The notes: generated from the sequence alone by a model not told the origin. A stretch of DNA of 64,000 nucleotides from Cyclina sinensis (GCA_012932295.1 JAAONU010000001.1:50565134-50629133), one strand, 5' to 3'; positions 50,022-62,300 are shown, counted from the stretch's first letter. A program made the numbers and translations.

Positions 50022-50678
50022 ATGTCGAAAAATAAACAAGCACAAGAAAAGGTAAAGTTTTCAGAGAAAAAAACGGTACATGTTTTTACAGCGAATCATT
50101 ACACGACAAATAGTGACAGGAAATGGAATGTTATTTGTTTACCGCTACTTGGATGTTCCTTGTTAGCATTCGGATTGACTTTGGTCATCGTCGGATCTGT
50201 GAAAGATATTGAAGATCTGATAATACTAGGTTGTATATTTGGAATAGGTAGTGTCGTGTTCTTTTTTATAATGTACACAGCAGTGTGTAGACCTATGTGC
50301 CAACGTAACATCATTCAAACTTTTAACATGGTCGATAAGTCTAAGGACACAAGACCAAGTAGCAATAAATCTACAACGCATAGTGATTTGGAATTCTATA
50401 ATACTGCTTTTGATCCATATGAAGACTTAATGAAAGCAAAGACACGTCCACAACCAACTGAAGATCAGCTGTATGGGGAAAGAATGCGGTCTTTTCTGGC
50501 GACACCAGCAACGACGTCTGATGTGACTTTTTATAATGACGCTCCTGGCACACCGCCGCCACCCCGTCTGGCGTTGCCAAGCGACGTCGGCAGTAAGGAT
50601 AATCCAGTATATACCATGGAGTTGAGCAAAGACATGACACAAAAATCCCAAGATATTTCTCGACTTGAATTACTGTAG
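50022..50678 (+). CDS. Two-span membrane hairpin protein with long tyrosine/proline-rich tail (family member A)
   Basis: 218 residues in one coding exon. Two hydrophobic helices (about 35-59 and 66-88) are joined by an acidic loop (KDIEDL). The hairpin shares its pattern with the proteins at 53236, 54313 and 59377: LG.IFGIGSVVFF and then CRP. The 130-residue tail holds a repeated D-x-x-FYN-x-A motif (Tyr126 and Tyr171), a PPPPRLALP stretch of SH3-ligand type, and NPVY (194-197), an NPxY-type signal. Both termini are predicted cytosolic from hairpin topology (inference). The Met is the first in frame. An acceptor (ctctgttgcag, ending 49956) and a donor (AAAAG/GTAAGT at 48660) suggest a 5' UTR intron. 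I recognise no named family; the role is unknown, possibly a membrane adaptor. Confidence 0.75.
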   Translation: MSKNKQAQEKVKFSEKKTVHVFTANHYTTNSDRKWNVICLPLLGCSLLAFGLTLVIVGSVKDIEDLIILGCIFGIGSVVFFFIMYTAVCRPMCQRNIIQTFNMVDKSKDTRPSSNKSTTHSDLEFYNTAFDPYEDLMKAKTRPQPTEDQLYGERMRSFLATPATTSDVTFYNDAPGTPPPPRLALPSDVGSKDNPVYTMELSKDMTQKSQDISRLELL

Positions 50679-53224
50679 AATTAAATGCCGAGACTTCTTA
50701 TAGAATTATATTATTTTAAATATTCCATTTCTCATTAAAACCACAAACTGTGCCTATTATTCTATAGAATAGTTTTTTTAGGATCTTTTACTGGGCAAAT
50801 CCAGATCACAAAGTCCGTATACAAGATATTTTACTGAGTGTTGGCTTTCCTTTAAAATGCATGCAAAAAAATCTGAATCTTTTCAAAGGCGTCTTTAGCT
50901 GTTTAAAATTCATTTATGAATGGAACTTTGTGGAATTATATTTCTATACTTTTACTGTGATTTAGTTTTATGTGCCAAATTGTGTAGTTTCATAAGTGTA
51001 TAAATATAGATCTTTATATATTCTGATTGAATGTATTTATCAAATATCGCACAACGTTCATTACTCATACTACGTATAATGTTCTTAGAGTATGTTGTAT
51101 GGCGAATTTTGCTCAACCTCTCACGTGCCATTTCCTCGTCAATTTCAAAAGAAAATAACAACATCCTCTCTATGAAATGTAAACATATTCTTGGTGTAAG
51201 CACACTGTTTCTTGACAGATTGTTATTTCATTATTGATCACCAGATGATGATAATCTCACATATCAATCATTACTTTAGTTTAAAAAGTGAATTTGGTTT
51301 CCATGAAGACATGACATACTTTAAGTCTTCGGTTTTTATTTAGCAAAATTTCAATTCATTTTTATTGCAGAGATCTTATGCAAAAAAAAAATTATTCGTT
51401 AAATGATATTTCCTTTTCAACATTTCAAACAATAATTATAGGTTTACACTTTCTATTCAAGTGAGTGTGTCATGTACCAAGTAAATCGTAGGCTAATGTA
51501 ACGTCTGCAGTATGGTATTAAAGTCACTAATTGAATGTTCTTCGCACCTCTTTCACATTGTCTGGTGTCAAAAAGATGACTCTTAAAGCCTAGATAACTT
51601 TCATCGCAATCGATATAAACTTTTATTCATATAGTTTCTGAAGCATGACTGTTGCAGTTCTATTCCATTTAAGCAGTGCTGAAAAGTTACACACTGTGCT
51701 AAGTAAGGCTCATTCTGTCCATACGAGAAAGATTGTGTGGCAATTATTCAAACGTCATAACTGCTTATCGAGAAATCTTAGTTTATATACATATGATACA
51801 AATCAGGGATATTCTTTTAATCTGCCCCATTTTTACCTCATTATTTGTTGGCTTACGCTTGTAACGGTCTTACTCATAAAAATTGACCATTTCAGGAGTT
51901 TGGCCTGTTTGACTATTTTTCACAAGAGTGGTTACAACAGACCTTTTTAGATTTAGTTGACATTTCGGCAAGTGTGATAATTCGAAGTACAAAATATATA
52001 CTATAGAAAAAAGTGGGTCAATTCACTGGTCCTAAAAGGCTCTGGTCACGTCTTCCTGTCTTACTGGTGTTATATAAGACATCGAATAACATATAACAGG
52101 ACAGAAAGATCAATTTGCCTGCAAATTATTTTATTCAGTTTTACAAAGGACAATTCAAGCAGACCTTTTGATTGTTTCTAAACACGCCTTCTTGTTCTGG
52201 TAGTGCTTATTTATTTCAATTATTACATGTCAAGACTCATACACAGCCTAGTTTGTTTTAATATTAAATGTGTAGCTTTTATAGCAACAAATTCTTTCAG
52301 ATAAAATTCGTTTGATTTTCCTTGTTACTCTGAAAATAATTACCAAATACTCATTATGAATATTATCTATCATAGACGTTTTATATGTGTTGTCTAAAGT
52401 TTAATCGTTTATCTATATGTTGCTCATTCCTCTATAGAAAAATCAATATTGTAATAAAATTTTAAAATGAAAACTAAATGTGTTTCCTTGTTCTTTTCAA
52501 TAATTATCAATGCAGATGGGAAAAGGACACGAAAGTTTTTAGGGACATTGAAGAGAAAACTGGCGTCAAGAACAGCTGTTTGTATCGACTCATTTGTTTA
52601 ATTGACCGAAATAACCCTATTTAAATGTTCCAACAAGTCCATAAACATATCATGAATTGGTTTAAAGTGTTCACATTCAAAATATCTTTTATTTCTTCCC
52701 CAGTATTAACGTCCAATATTTTTAGTTTAAAAAGAATTTAATACACTGATTGTGCACTTTGCAATAAAAGCCATTTACACCGTACGAAGATTATAATACA
52801 AAAACCTCATGAAAAGACTTGTTCCGTTTTCAGCCATGATCATTTTCAAATCAGAATATAATAAAAGGATTATTGATGATTAACAACTAAAATCAGTCTT
52901 ATGTTTGTGTTTTATACTGCACATGTTAAGGCAATCTAAAACGTGCTAAATGTTTTCATGGATAGTTTCTGAATAGGTGTTCAGTTGTTAAACAATCAAT
53001 TCAAGTATTCCTATTTCAAAAGACTGTAATCTTTGTGATTATATAACAGCAAAGACTAGACAGCATGATATGTTTTAGAATATAACGACAATTTAGAACA
53101 TTCAGATAAAAAAACTGTTTAACAAGTCGCACTAGATCCTATTGCTGGAATACCAGAATTCAGTTGATAATTCATTTTTAAGTAGGCTGAGAAAATAAAT
53201 CTGTGGGAGTATAAACTGTTACAA
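50679..53224. other. Intergenic between family members A and B
   Basis: AT-rich. Frames such as 51645-51950 and the overlapping 51031 / 51203 pair show no membrane-hairpin pattern or other identity. Confidence 0.5.
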
Positions 53225-53257
53225 ATGGCTCTAAAATGTCACCTAAAACGGACATAA
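53225..53257 (+). promoter_or_regulatory. Upstream ORF overlapping the start of member B
   Basis: ATG at 53225 opens a 10-codon frame that ends in TAA at 53257. It overlaps the main start (53236) in another frame and could reduce its translation if both lie on the mRNA. Confidence 0.45.
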
Positions 53258-53547
53258 TATCAGAACAGCGCAAACGACAACTTGCTATTCTTATAGAACA
53301 AAGGAAGACTAGTTTCTCTAGTGTTTGTGTCGGTGTCTTCGTGATTTTGTTCACACTGGGTGCAGCATCTAGTCTTATCGTTCTTGGTATCATCAAATCA
53401 AACAAGGACATTCTTATTGCCGGCGGTGTATTTGGTGTTGGCGGAATTGTGTTTCTAATACTATGTATCATTGGACGCTGCAGACCGTACATCAAAAATA
53501 GACAGGTGCGCTCTACATATATCAAAGAAATAAAAGACATGAAGTAA
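53236..53547 (+). CDS. Small two-span membrane hairpin protein (family member B)
   Basis: 103 residues. A basic amphipathic lead (SEQRKRQLAILIEQRK) precedes span 1 (about 28-53, LGAASSLIVLGII), a short polar turn (KSNKD) and span 2 (about 58-80, IAGGVFGVGGIVFLI), then RCRPYIKNRQ. It is closest to member C 0.8 kb downstream, which repeats SKQRK..LFVEQNR and CRPFLKNRQ at the same positions. The C-terminus is much shorter than in C. The stop TAA (53545-53547) overlaps a donor-like GTAAGC at 53544, so splicing to a further exon is possible. The antisense frame 53178-53615 is a shadow. Function unknown. Confidence 0.7.
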   Translation: MSPKTDIISEQRKRQLAILIEQRKTSFSSVCVGVFVILFTLGAASSLIVLGIIKSNKDILIAGGVFGVGGIVFLILCIIGRCRPYIKNRQVRSTYIKEIKDMK

Positions 53548-54312
53548 GCTTCCAGATCAATGAATCCGTCTTTTGCTTGATATTTTGCGTCGATAACCGA
53601 GAAGTGAAGTACCAACAGAAATCAGACTTAAAAGAAGGAACCTGTGAATAAGAAAGTTGTGTAACACTACAGTGAGAAGTTGAACTACATTTCTAAAACA
53701 GGCAATATATCAAAAGTATGAAAAGAAAATAATTGTCTTTCAGATTTTTTGCACATTCTAAAATGTTAAATTCAGAAAGCATTACACGAGTTAAAGATCA
53801 ACTATTGAAGCGAGTAAACAAACCTAAAAACGTTTCGAAAGATGGACACTGTGTTTACAAAGAAGTGATAACACTAAATCAATTAAACCTGAAACAAGTA
53901 CTGTCCTAAATGTGTTATGTACGGATTTATACGTTGAACAGGTATATCAAATTTCATAAACAACATGACCTTTTATTAAGTAAGCTATTGAGAAAGCATT
54001 GATTTTAACATGTAAAAAGGCTAGAAGATTTTCATATAAATATCTGTGTGAATCTCTGATAAAAAGACAGCGATTAATGGTTTAATTAACGTTTCGAGCA
54101 CGTTAAATATGTCTAGATCTTAATTCTGTGCTAAATTAAACATTAAACTCGGACAGAAGTTTACTTCGCGATTTCCGAGTATTGCACTACGAAGTGTTGA
54201 TATATAGAGTATAGGAAGGCGTGATGTGATGATAAGAGTTAAGGACTAAGTATTGGAACTTGAAGATTTCAAATATCTGATGAAAATACCATAAAAGGTC
54301 GAACCTGCAGTT

Positions 54313-54717
54313 ATGCCGACCCAAGTAGTGTCAAGACCCAAGTCTGAGACTGTGTCGAAACAGAGAAAACTAGCACTGTTCGTAGAGCAAAACAGGACAA
54401 GAATTTCAACAATATGCATGGGAACTTGTGTGTTAATCTTTTCTTTTGGTGTAGGATCCACAATGATTATTCTAGGTATAATCTTTACGAACAATGATTA
54501 TCTGATTGTTGGAAGCATCTTTGCCTTCGGAGGGGTTATGATTTTAACAATATTTTTAATAGGCCAATGTAGACCATTTCTGAAAAACAGACAGATCCAT
54601 GCGGAGTATACAAGACAGCAAAAGAATATCGAAGAAGCTAGGAAAGCTATTCAAGTGGGCAATATTAACTCTGCTGAAGGAGACAATGAGACAGGTCGAG
54701 TAGTAACATTCTACTGA
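54313..54717 (+). CDS. Small two-span membrane hairpin protein (family member C)
   Basis: 134 residues in one exon. The juxtamembrane lead SKQRKLALFVEQNRT is followed by span 1 (about 32-58, FGVGSTMIILGII), the turn FTNND, span 2 (about 62-84, LIVGSIFAFGGVMILTIF), then QCRPFLKNRQ. A charged, probably helical segment (EYTRQQKNIEEARKAI) leads to a C-terminus ending VTFY, which recalls DVTFYN in member A. Glycines recur in both spans in GxxxG-like spacing, compatible with helix packing. It is a tandem duplicate of B in the same orientation. An AATAAA lies at 54908-54913. Function unknown. Confidence 0.75.
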   Translation: MPTQVVSRPKSETVSKQRKLALFVEQNRTRISTICMGTCVLIFSFGVGSTMIILGIIFTNNDYLIVGSIFAFGGVMILTIFLIGQCRPFLKNRQIHAEYTRQQKNIEEARKAIQVGNINSAEGDNETGRVVTFY

Positions 54718-54907
54718 TTATTCATTAAAAACACAGATTTCAGATAGCACTAAGGGGCAATACAGTTCACTCAATACTTTGTAGTTGACTTAACTTTGTC
54801 TGTTTTATTTCTTATATTTTCGTTGTGTGTAATAATCGGAAATTAAAAAAAATATTTTGTGATACGCAAAGAGTAAGACGAAGGTTCCAAAAGTGTGATA
54901 TTATAGT

Positions 54908-54913
54908 AATAAA
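54908..54913 (+). terminator. Possible polyadenylation signal of member C
   Basis: AATAAA about 190 bases after the stop. It is the nearest canonical signal. Confidence 0.4.
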
Positions 54914-55402
54914 CCAACGTCATCGGAAAGAAGCAGATCCAATTAAACATTGATATATGTATAAATGCCTATTATGTTAAAGTGAGTTGTGCTCAAAAAA
55001 TACTGAAAAGATTGTAAAAACTAATTCAGCTGAACAAGTGAAACCTCCTTTTGTATTTTACCAACACAAGCAGTGGTGACGAGTTTGTTCGCAGTTATAC
55101 TCTTGACTTATTCATCAAATTTTTTTATATACATAAAAATAATCATAACTAACTATACTTTGTGTCAAATACTCGATGAGTTTATCATGCAGAACTAAAT
55201 ACTGTAGACTAGAAAAAACTTAACATTGATTTGTATTCAATATTTCACTCATAACAGTTGAATTTCTAGCTCTGCAGGTTAAAATCAGTCTTTTAATTTT
55301 CTTTTTTTTCATGCAAAATTGTAACACTAGGATAATACAAAGGACATTTTCTAGAAAAAGAATGCTTTATATAGAGGATATTTGTTTGTTTTTGTTTGTC
55401 TC

Positions 55403-55451
55403 GTGAACACCATATGCAGCCACTCGTGAAAATATCACATATGGTGTTCAC
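55403..55451. other. Perfect 14-bp inverted repeat
   Basis: GTGAACACCATATG (55403-55416) and its exact complement CATATGGTGTTCAC (55438-55451) flank a 21-nt loop, which itself contains 'cactcgtgaaaatatcac'. It could form a stem or be the remnant of a small inverted-repeat element. Confidence 0.8.
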
Positions 55452-58261
55452 TCGATGAAATAAATTCTCATCTTCCACTAAATAACAAACAAATTTTCTT
55501 TTTATTTTATTCCAACACGTCAAAAATGGTCATTTTATGACATTTTTACTCAGGGCCTTCAATAAATTCCCCATGGTTAGCCCCAAATCAGTTAATGCGC
55601 ACTTTGGTCAAACCGCACAAAAAAGTGCAGACAATCTCCAATACATATCATAACTTTACTTCTGCTGAAATAAACTGAATACACTTTCATCAAATAACAT
55701 TTATTTTTCTCTACACAGTTTATCAATATTTATTGAATTTTAGCCATACATACTTTAATTATAAAAGCGGATTAATACAGAGTAATATTCAATCAATTGA
55801 ATTGAAAGTCGGCCATATTGGATATTGTCCATGTTAGTTATGTAAACAAATCAGACATTTTAAATAATTTATGGCGAATTTCATCATTGTTCACAACTAG
55901 TTAGGCTCAGGATATCAATATTATAACTGGATTTAACAAGGTTAATAAATTTCACTCGCTGTCACTGTCTGAAATACAGCGGATTCTCTTGTATTTACGT
56001 GGTGGGGAAAAGTAGTTCCGGCACAAACAGTGGATTATCAAAATGGTAATTTCACTGATTCAAAACAGTGGATTATCACTTTTATCTCACTGATATTTCC
56101 CTATATTTCATTGGTAGGCATAAAATAAAAAACAAATTACTTTTTTGTTGCAAATGAATCATCGAGAGATGCAAGGGAAAACCATGCCCCCGTCGTTTTC
56201 TTTGAATACCGAAGACGAGAAAAAAACACTTTAGAGTACTCTACATGATTACGACATAGGAATAAGAAAGCATTTGGCTGAAACAAAATAGAACTGTAAC
56301 GGTAACATACACCAGAACTTTAAACAAGAAGGATGGAGAGTTCATTTTCAGGATGCTAGAGTCCATATCCATGGTTAAAATGTAACTTTTCAGTACTGTT
56401 AGGTTTGCAGCTTCTGTTTAGAAAAAATTAAACAAAACAATCTGGAGTTGTTGAATGACGGTTAAATGTAAAAACAAGTACACTTTACAGCGTATGTTTA
56501 TTTACTATACATGTATAATTTTATCTGTGATATACAAATTATCAATTGCACTTATTATAAGATCTTTTTTCTATACGTTAAACAGAGAGACACATAGATA
56601 AAAAAAAGATTAAAATACAAAAGCATCGTAAAATGAATAAAATGATAAAAGCAGGAAGGCTTTTTTGTGGAATAAAGTATATAACACTTTTACCAAAGCT
56701 GTTGGCAGGAATATTGATTGAAACTTTGGATCTTTATTTACTTAAACAGTTTTGTTTAAAAGAAAATGTCTTTGATATACAACTTTTTTGTGTATCGCCC
56801 ACAATGTGTGGACTGTAGAAAAATGACATCTAGGTAAAATGTGTTTTTATGTTCTATCCCTTTTTCAAAAACTGGACCACAAAAAATGCGTATTTTATGA
56901 TAAATAATGTATTTACGAACAACTGATAAAAGAAACATCGAATGCCATGAAACGAAACTAACATCTTTCATGTTAATTAAATTTCACCCTGAAATACCCT
57001 GTTCAAACGTAAGTATGTCCCATAACATTCAGCTTGTGATATTTGTCATACAGATTTACCAGACTTGCAAAATTACGTTTAAAAAACGTATCGTAATTTA
57101 AACATTGATTTTCTGCATTTTATGATATGCTAACATTACGGGCCTGTCATCTCAAAAAAATATATAACCATCAATAATAATTTAAGTGTTCGATGCAGTC
57201 GAGACCGGTGTTTGTATAAGGAAGACTGTTGTAAATATACATTTTGCCTGTTACATTTTTTTCACTGTAATACTTGTGTGTAACTGTTTAACAAAATAAA
57301 TGAGATGGGTACTCTAAATTCTACATGTATTATTACAAATAGCCCTACCAGTATGTACTGAAATACTAATATCATCGATAAGAAAACAGAACCTCTTTAA
57401 TTTGTAACCATTCAGTATTTCGTAAACATCTATACAGTGTTACCTTCTATCATAAGCTTTAAGGATAGAACTTTTCTTTATAAACTAAGTCGAGTATACT
57501 GAAAACGCGCAAGTTTTTATTGTTCTGTTTTCTTTACTACCATTGGCTTAGCATTTTATATATGTATTTATATTATTGAATAATATGTTTGTTTTGCAAG
57601 ATGTTGGTCGAAAAAAATGTATTATTTTGTCCTCTGTAGCCCCTGAATATACGTCATCAAGAAAAAAACAACAAAGAAACCCACACCACATCTGGCAAAA
57701 GCTCTATAAATACATAGATCTATATATACTTTTACGGCATTATCTTTACGTGCTGACATAGTTCTTAAATCTACCCATTGTAACGATTTATGTAAGCCCA
57801 GTGCTCTCTGCAGAGGACTTTATTTCAACAACAAGTTAAACTGATGCTCGCACATGATTTTTTTTTTCTCAAATTTACTTATACATATTTCAATTATTGT
57901 AATGGTATCATAGCACATGTACATATTATCATAATACTAAAACATGGTTTGATAATAGCTAAAACACTACCTTCACCTGTTAAAGCAAAACTTAATCTTT
58001 ACCGATACAGGTAAATATTGAAATAATCTTCTTATATCACAGTATAAAAACAGAACAACAACGCCTTATTAAATAATACGTAAAATATTGTTTCAGAGTA
58101 CGGGGTTAGAAATAATATTGACAAGAATAAAAAATGAATACAACTACAACTTTGTTAGAACTGAGATTGTAAGGAAACAGAATACAAGCAACACATGACT
58201 CTATAGATATACTAGATTCTCACACTCTGCTGCTATATAAAATAAATACATGAAGGGTATT
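55452..58261. other. Intergenic between members C and D
   Basis: AT-rich. Short frames (for example 56633-56818) have no recognisable features, and no hairpin-pattern ORF is seen. Confidence 0.5.
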
Positions 58262-58512
58262 CAATATAATGTGACGAACTTTCCAGTCACTACATAGGTG
58301 ATATTGAAGGTTTTTGATAAAGTGTTGCCAATTATTAGTAAAATGATATGGAAGGATTTTGACATTACGTGAACAACTTTTCAGAACCTGTCACTACGCA
58401 AGTGATAGGAAAGGTTCTGACATTATGTGGCGAACTTTCAAATCACTAAGTAAGTGAAATTGACGTTTTTTGACATTATGTGGCGAACTTTCCAATCCCT
58501 ACATAGGTGAGT
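58262..58512. repeat. Irregular minisatellite downstream of member D
   Basis: Units of the form 'gacattatgtggcgaactttccaatc.ctacataggtga' start near 58265, 58366, 58421 and 58475 with spacing of about 53-100 bp. It lies about 210 bp beyond the stop codon of member D. Confidence 0.7.
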
Positions 58513-58676
58513 CAATCGAACGCGTACGCAATTAAACGAAAGTAAGAGTTATCGCAAAAATATCGTTTACATCAACATAGACTGCAAATATACAAAAACA
58601 CACTAAATATCCATTTATGTATCTAAAATTGGTCGGAATTCAGTTGAGAAATCACTAAAAGCAAGTTAAAAGATCA

Positions 58677-58682
58677 TTTATT
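58677..58682 (-). terminator. Polyadenylation signal of member D
   Basis: AATAAA on the minus strand, about 42 bases after the TAA stop of the gene at 58724-59377. Confidence 0.55.
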
Positions 58683-58723
58683 TGACTAAAAATGTTCAGT
58701 TCTGTAAAACTGTTGGAAACATG

Positions 58724-59377
58724 TTAAGGCTTATATAGCACCGAGTAGTCTGTTTCTTCTAACTGCTCGCTGGCCTGGCATCGAATCACTATAAATGCAA
58801 TTGTAAAGGCAATACCACCCCCTGAAAAGATTCCTCCTAGAATATACAGGTCTTCCATATCCAGCATAAAGGCAAGAAAAATCAAACTTCCCCCAACACC
58901 TAGAATAATCAGTATAATTACTATACCACATATAATTTTTCCTGTCTCCGACTTGTGCTTCTTCAGTAATTTCATTGCAAGCCTTTCACGATGGAGAACC
59001 GCTGGCGCAACTGTTCGTTTACCTGTTGCGTTTCCACTATTACTGTTAGAAACAGTTTTTCCTGGCAAGTTCAGCTTTGATATACTTGCATTTAGCTCAC
59101 TCACGCTTCCGTTTACACTTTCATCTAACTTATCCGCGAGATTGCCATATTTCTGCTTTAGATACACTTTAAGATCTGCAGCATCGTTTTTGTCGTCTGC
59201 CAGAAGTTTCTGCCTCCTTTCCATCCATTTTTCATGATCTTCATTACCTTCATTTTCAAGAGCGTTCAACAGCAGTTTTATACAATCCTCCTCTTCTTCT
59301 TCGTCTTGAAGACTTTTAACAGACTCAGCCAGTAATTTTTCGTGACTTCCGTCATCTGTAAGGTCCTCACTTGCCAT
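58724..59377 (-). CDS. Two-span membrane hairpin protein with long acidic N-terminus (family member D)
   Basis: 217 residues in one exon on the minus strand. Residues 1-145 are soluble: an acidic block (QDEEEEEDC, 24-32), a charged region likely to form helices (about 38-100), a Ser/Asn-rich linker (109-116), then the basic lead HRERLAMKLLKKHK, comparable with the leads of B and C. Span 1 is about 147-171 (IILGVGGSLIFLAF), the turn is DMEDL, as in A (DIEDL), and span 2 is about 177-198 (ILGGIFSGGGIAFTIAF), ending in RC. The 19-residue tail ends TDYSVLYKP, with a YxxL-type signal. A 5' UTR acceptor (cattTGCAG) lies about 75 bases upstream of the ATG. It is inverted relative to A-C. Function unknown. 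Confidence 0.78.
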   Translation of the reverse strand: MASEDLTDDGSHEKLLAESVKSLQDEEEEEDCIKLLLNALENEGNEDHEKWMERRQKLLADDKNDAADLKVYLKQKYGNLADKLDESVNGSVSELNASISKLNLPGKTVSNSNSGNATGKRTVAPAVLHRERLAMKLLKKHKSETGKIICGIVIILIILGVGGSLIFLAFMLDMEDLYILGGIFSGGGIAFTIAFIVIRCQASEQLEETDYSVLYKP

Positions 59378-62300
59378 TTCGCACCTTCCAAAATAACACT
59401 TTCAAACACGATAACCTAACATAGACTGCTTCCTTATCTCTATCGTCTGCAAATGCGTTGTTAGTCGGGTGTGCATTTCTGTTTGCCTTGTGCAAAATCG
59501 TAAATTTTCTCAATACGAATACATAAATCTGCCTACACGCTTTTGTTATCTGAAAGTGGAAAGATAAAAACTCAAAAGTTTTTTTATGACGTTTTTGATA
59601 AAGCTTTATAAGTGTGTAGATATTTTTTTTCTAATGCAAAATTATGTACAATATAACAAAACTGAATGACACTGCAACCAATGATTACACATGTAACATA
59701 TTACTCAGATGCTATAAAGCTGTGTACAGTGTATTACAGTGTAGGGAAATTTATGATATTGAGCACAGACATGAAAAGAAAGCCCGTCTATTTCTTTTTC
59801 TTTCCTGTTTTACAAAATAAATAAATATATATCATGTAGTACGAATAGCGAAATATTTCTTCTCAATTGTTGACGCTTTCTATGCCAAACTAAAAAAAGC
59901 TTTCCTTTCCAGTGATAAATGTGTTAGTTCTTGGTACTTTATGCTTCCTTAGATTTCTTTGAGTTTTGCGCGAAGCAAGAGGAAAATAATTATATCACAA
60001 AACTGTGGGTACTTTCTGTGTTTCCCCATTTTAATGCAAATTTGCTTCAAGACTTGTTTCTTTGCACTTCTTAAAAACTTTTACAAGACCCCGCACAGAA
60101 TGATTTCCCACTTCTTTATTAGAGCTTATCTAGCGAGGCCCATGCAAACCTTTCACCACTATACTGATAGCACATGCTATGTAGAACAGAAATACAACGC
60201 TTACTAAAAATAGTTTGGGCAAATATTGTCATTGCAGATGTATTGCTTGCCGTCAAAATTTTATGCGCATCCAAGTGTGTTTAATATGTCAGAATAATTA
60301 ACAGTGTACTTCACAAAAGCTGTGCACAAGCACTACAAGCTTTCTGTTCATGAGATCGTACTTCACGTAAACGACGGGAAAAGGTGTAATGGTTACGATG
60401 ATGAAAATTATTTTTAATAATCGAATCTTTAGTAGAAGGAGATAGGTGGGAGATAATGGGAGAAGAAGAATGACAGACTCCCACTCTGAAGGTCTAGGGT
60501 TACAGTTTTACCATGTGTGTGGTTTATAGTCTACAGTAACCACATTTTACAAAATGGTTTAAACACAGGAAGCCATCATTAATATCACCAGATATTAGTT
60601 GCAAAACAGGACTTATTTTCTGATTTACGACCAAAAATAACTTCTATCTGAAACGACTATCCACTTTGTTGAATAAGAAGCTAAACAAAGGTTTCGTCTA
60701 TCAAATAACATTGCTTCAGGAAAAAAGAATATGGTACTGAATAGGATGATAGATTATTGCCATGTCAAAATGAATTAGGAACATGTTTTAAGTTCAGCAT
60801 GAGTTTCAGTTATATGATTAAAATATTGTATTTTCTTCTTTCAATCTGAAGAAGTTTCTCGGCAGATTTAGGAGAAAGTGTGTTCAATAATTGTATAATT
60901 TCTCTCCATTGATTGCGCTACTGTTTGAAGATTTCTTAGCATTTTAGCCAGAATCGAATTTAGGCTGGCATTAAATTTTAATCATATACTTATTTTCAAA
61001 GTCCACTGTGTCACGGTTCTGCGTCGTAGTGAAGTTTAACACCTATATTACAAATGGTCCTAAACCGATTAGCGGTTATTATTGCGTTTTGAGTAATAAA
61101 CGAAATCATCTATATGCAATTACCTAATCTTTCCTTAGTTACATATCGATGTCTGCGTCTTTCTGTCAGTCCAGCACCTCTTCAGTCCGTCTTTGTGCTC
61201 GTTCACAAAATCTGTATGATGAGATAACAAATAAAGAAAAAGCTAAGTTCATGAAACTTGGTATCATTATAGACATGTAGAAATAACAGTTCATTTTATT
61301 GCGCATTCGTCTGTCTGCCTGTATTTGTGTCAGTTTGTTAATCTGTATCCTGCAAATACTCTTCTCAAATCTTCATAAGTTAAAAATAGCAACATCAAGA
61401 TTAAGCTAATCAGTTTAAAATTTGCTCTTCAAGCGAAAACCGAAGTTGTAATGAACTGGACAAACATAATGGAGAGAAGATATTTTCTGTAAAAACAGTA
61501 AAGAGCCTAGTGATGGAAAAACACAGCTTTGTTGTTTTAACTAAATTTGACCACAAATTAACCAAATGAATAAACCCCACACTGGCAACTTTGAAAAACG
61601 AACGAAACTCAAGACTATAGACTCAACGCGATTACTTCAATTTACATAGACTGAATGAAATACGGCAAAAGTTTAAAAGTTATTTATCGATTAACAAAAA
61701 AGAAAAATGCAGAAATTAGACCTGGCTATTAGTCGCACAGGTATTAGGAATATAACGTGAATACCAAAACGTCTAATTATCATACGTTACGACTACAAGC
61801 ATACAAGAAGGTAGACAACTGTGTCCGCACCAACCCCGTTTCAAAGTCTGTACATCATAATGTATATCGATATATATTGATGTAAAAACATGTTTGTTAG
61901 CCTTCTTATAATGTATGTAACTTATTTAAAAATGTGATTTTCATTTACATGCATATTTAGGATACTAGTTGTGTTCCATGTACCTGTGATCACACGCACA
62001 CGCGTCGATACACCAATTTGGACCACTAGTTGGCAGTATGTCTAAGTTTCAACAATTTCAAAAATCGATACTTTTTTTAGATATATTAGTATGAAAGACA
62101 GATTTTCACAAGCATCACCACAAGAAGACATAGAAAATGTATTGTCAGTAACTGATTCCTTCACTGACAACTGTTGATAAAAAATAGTTTTGCCCTACTT
62201 CTCAAGCCAATCAAGTTAAGTACAGTTGCACGTGCAATGTGCCACTATTCTTTTATGCTCTATTTTCGGCGACAAACCAGGATGTTCTCAGTATGACCTT

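Noticed and set aside
53178..53615. 145-residue frame antisense to member B
   Set aside because: It mirrors the membrane hairpin gene. The + frame shows the conserved paralogue pattern; the antisense has none.
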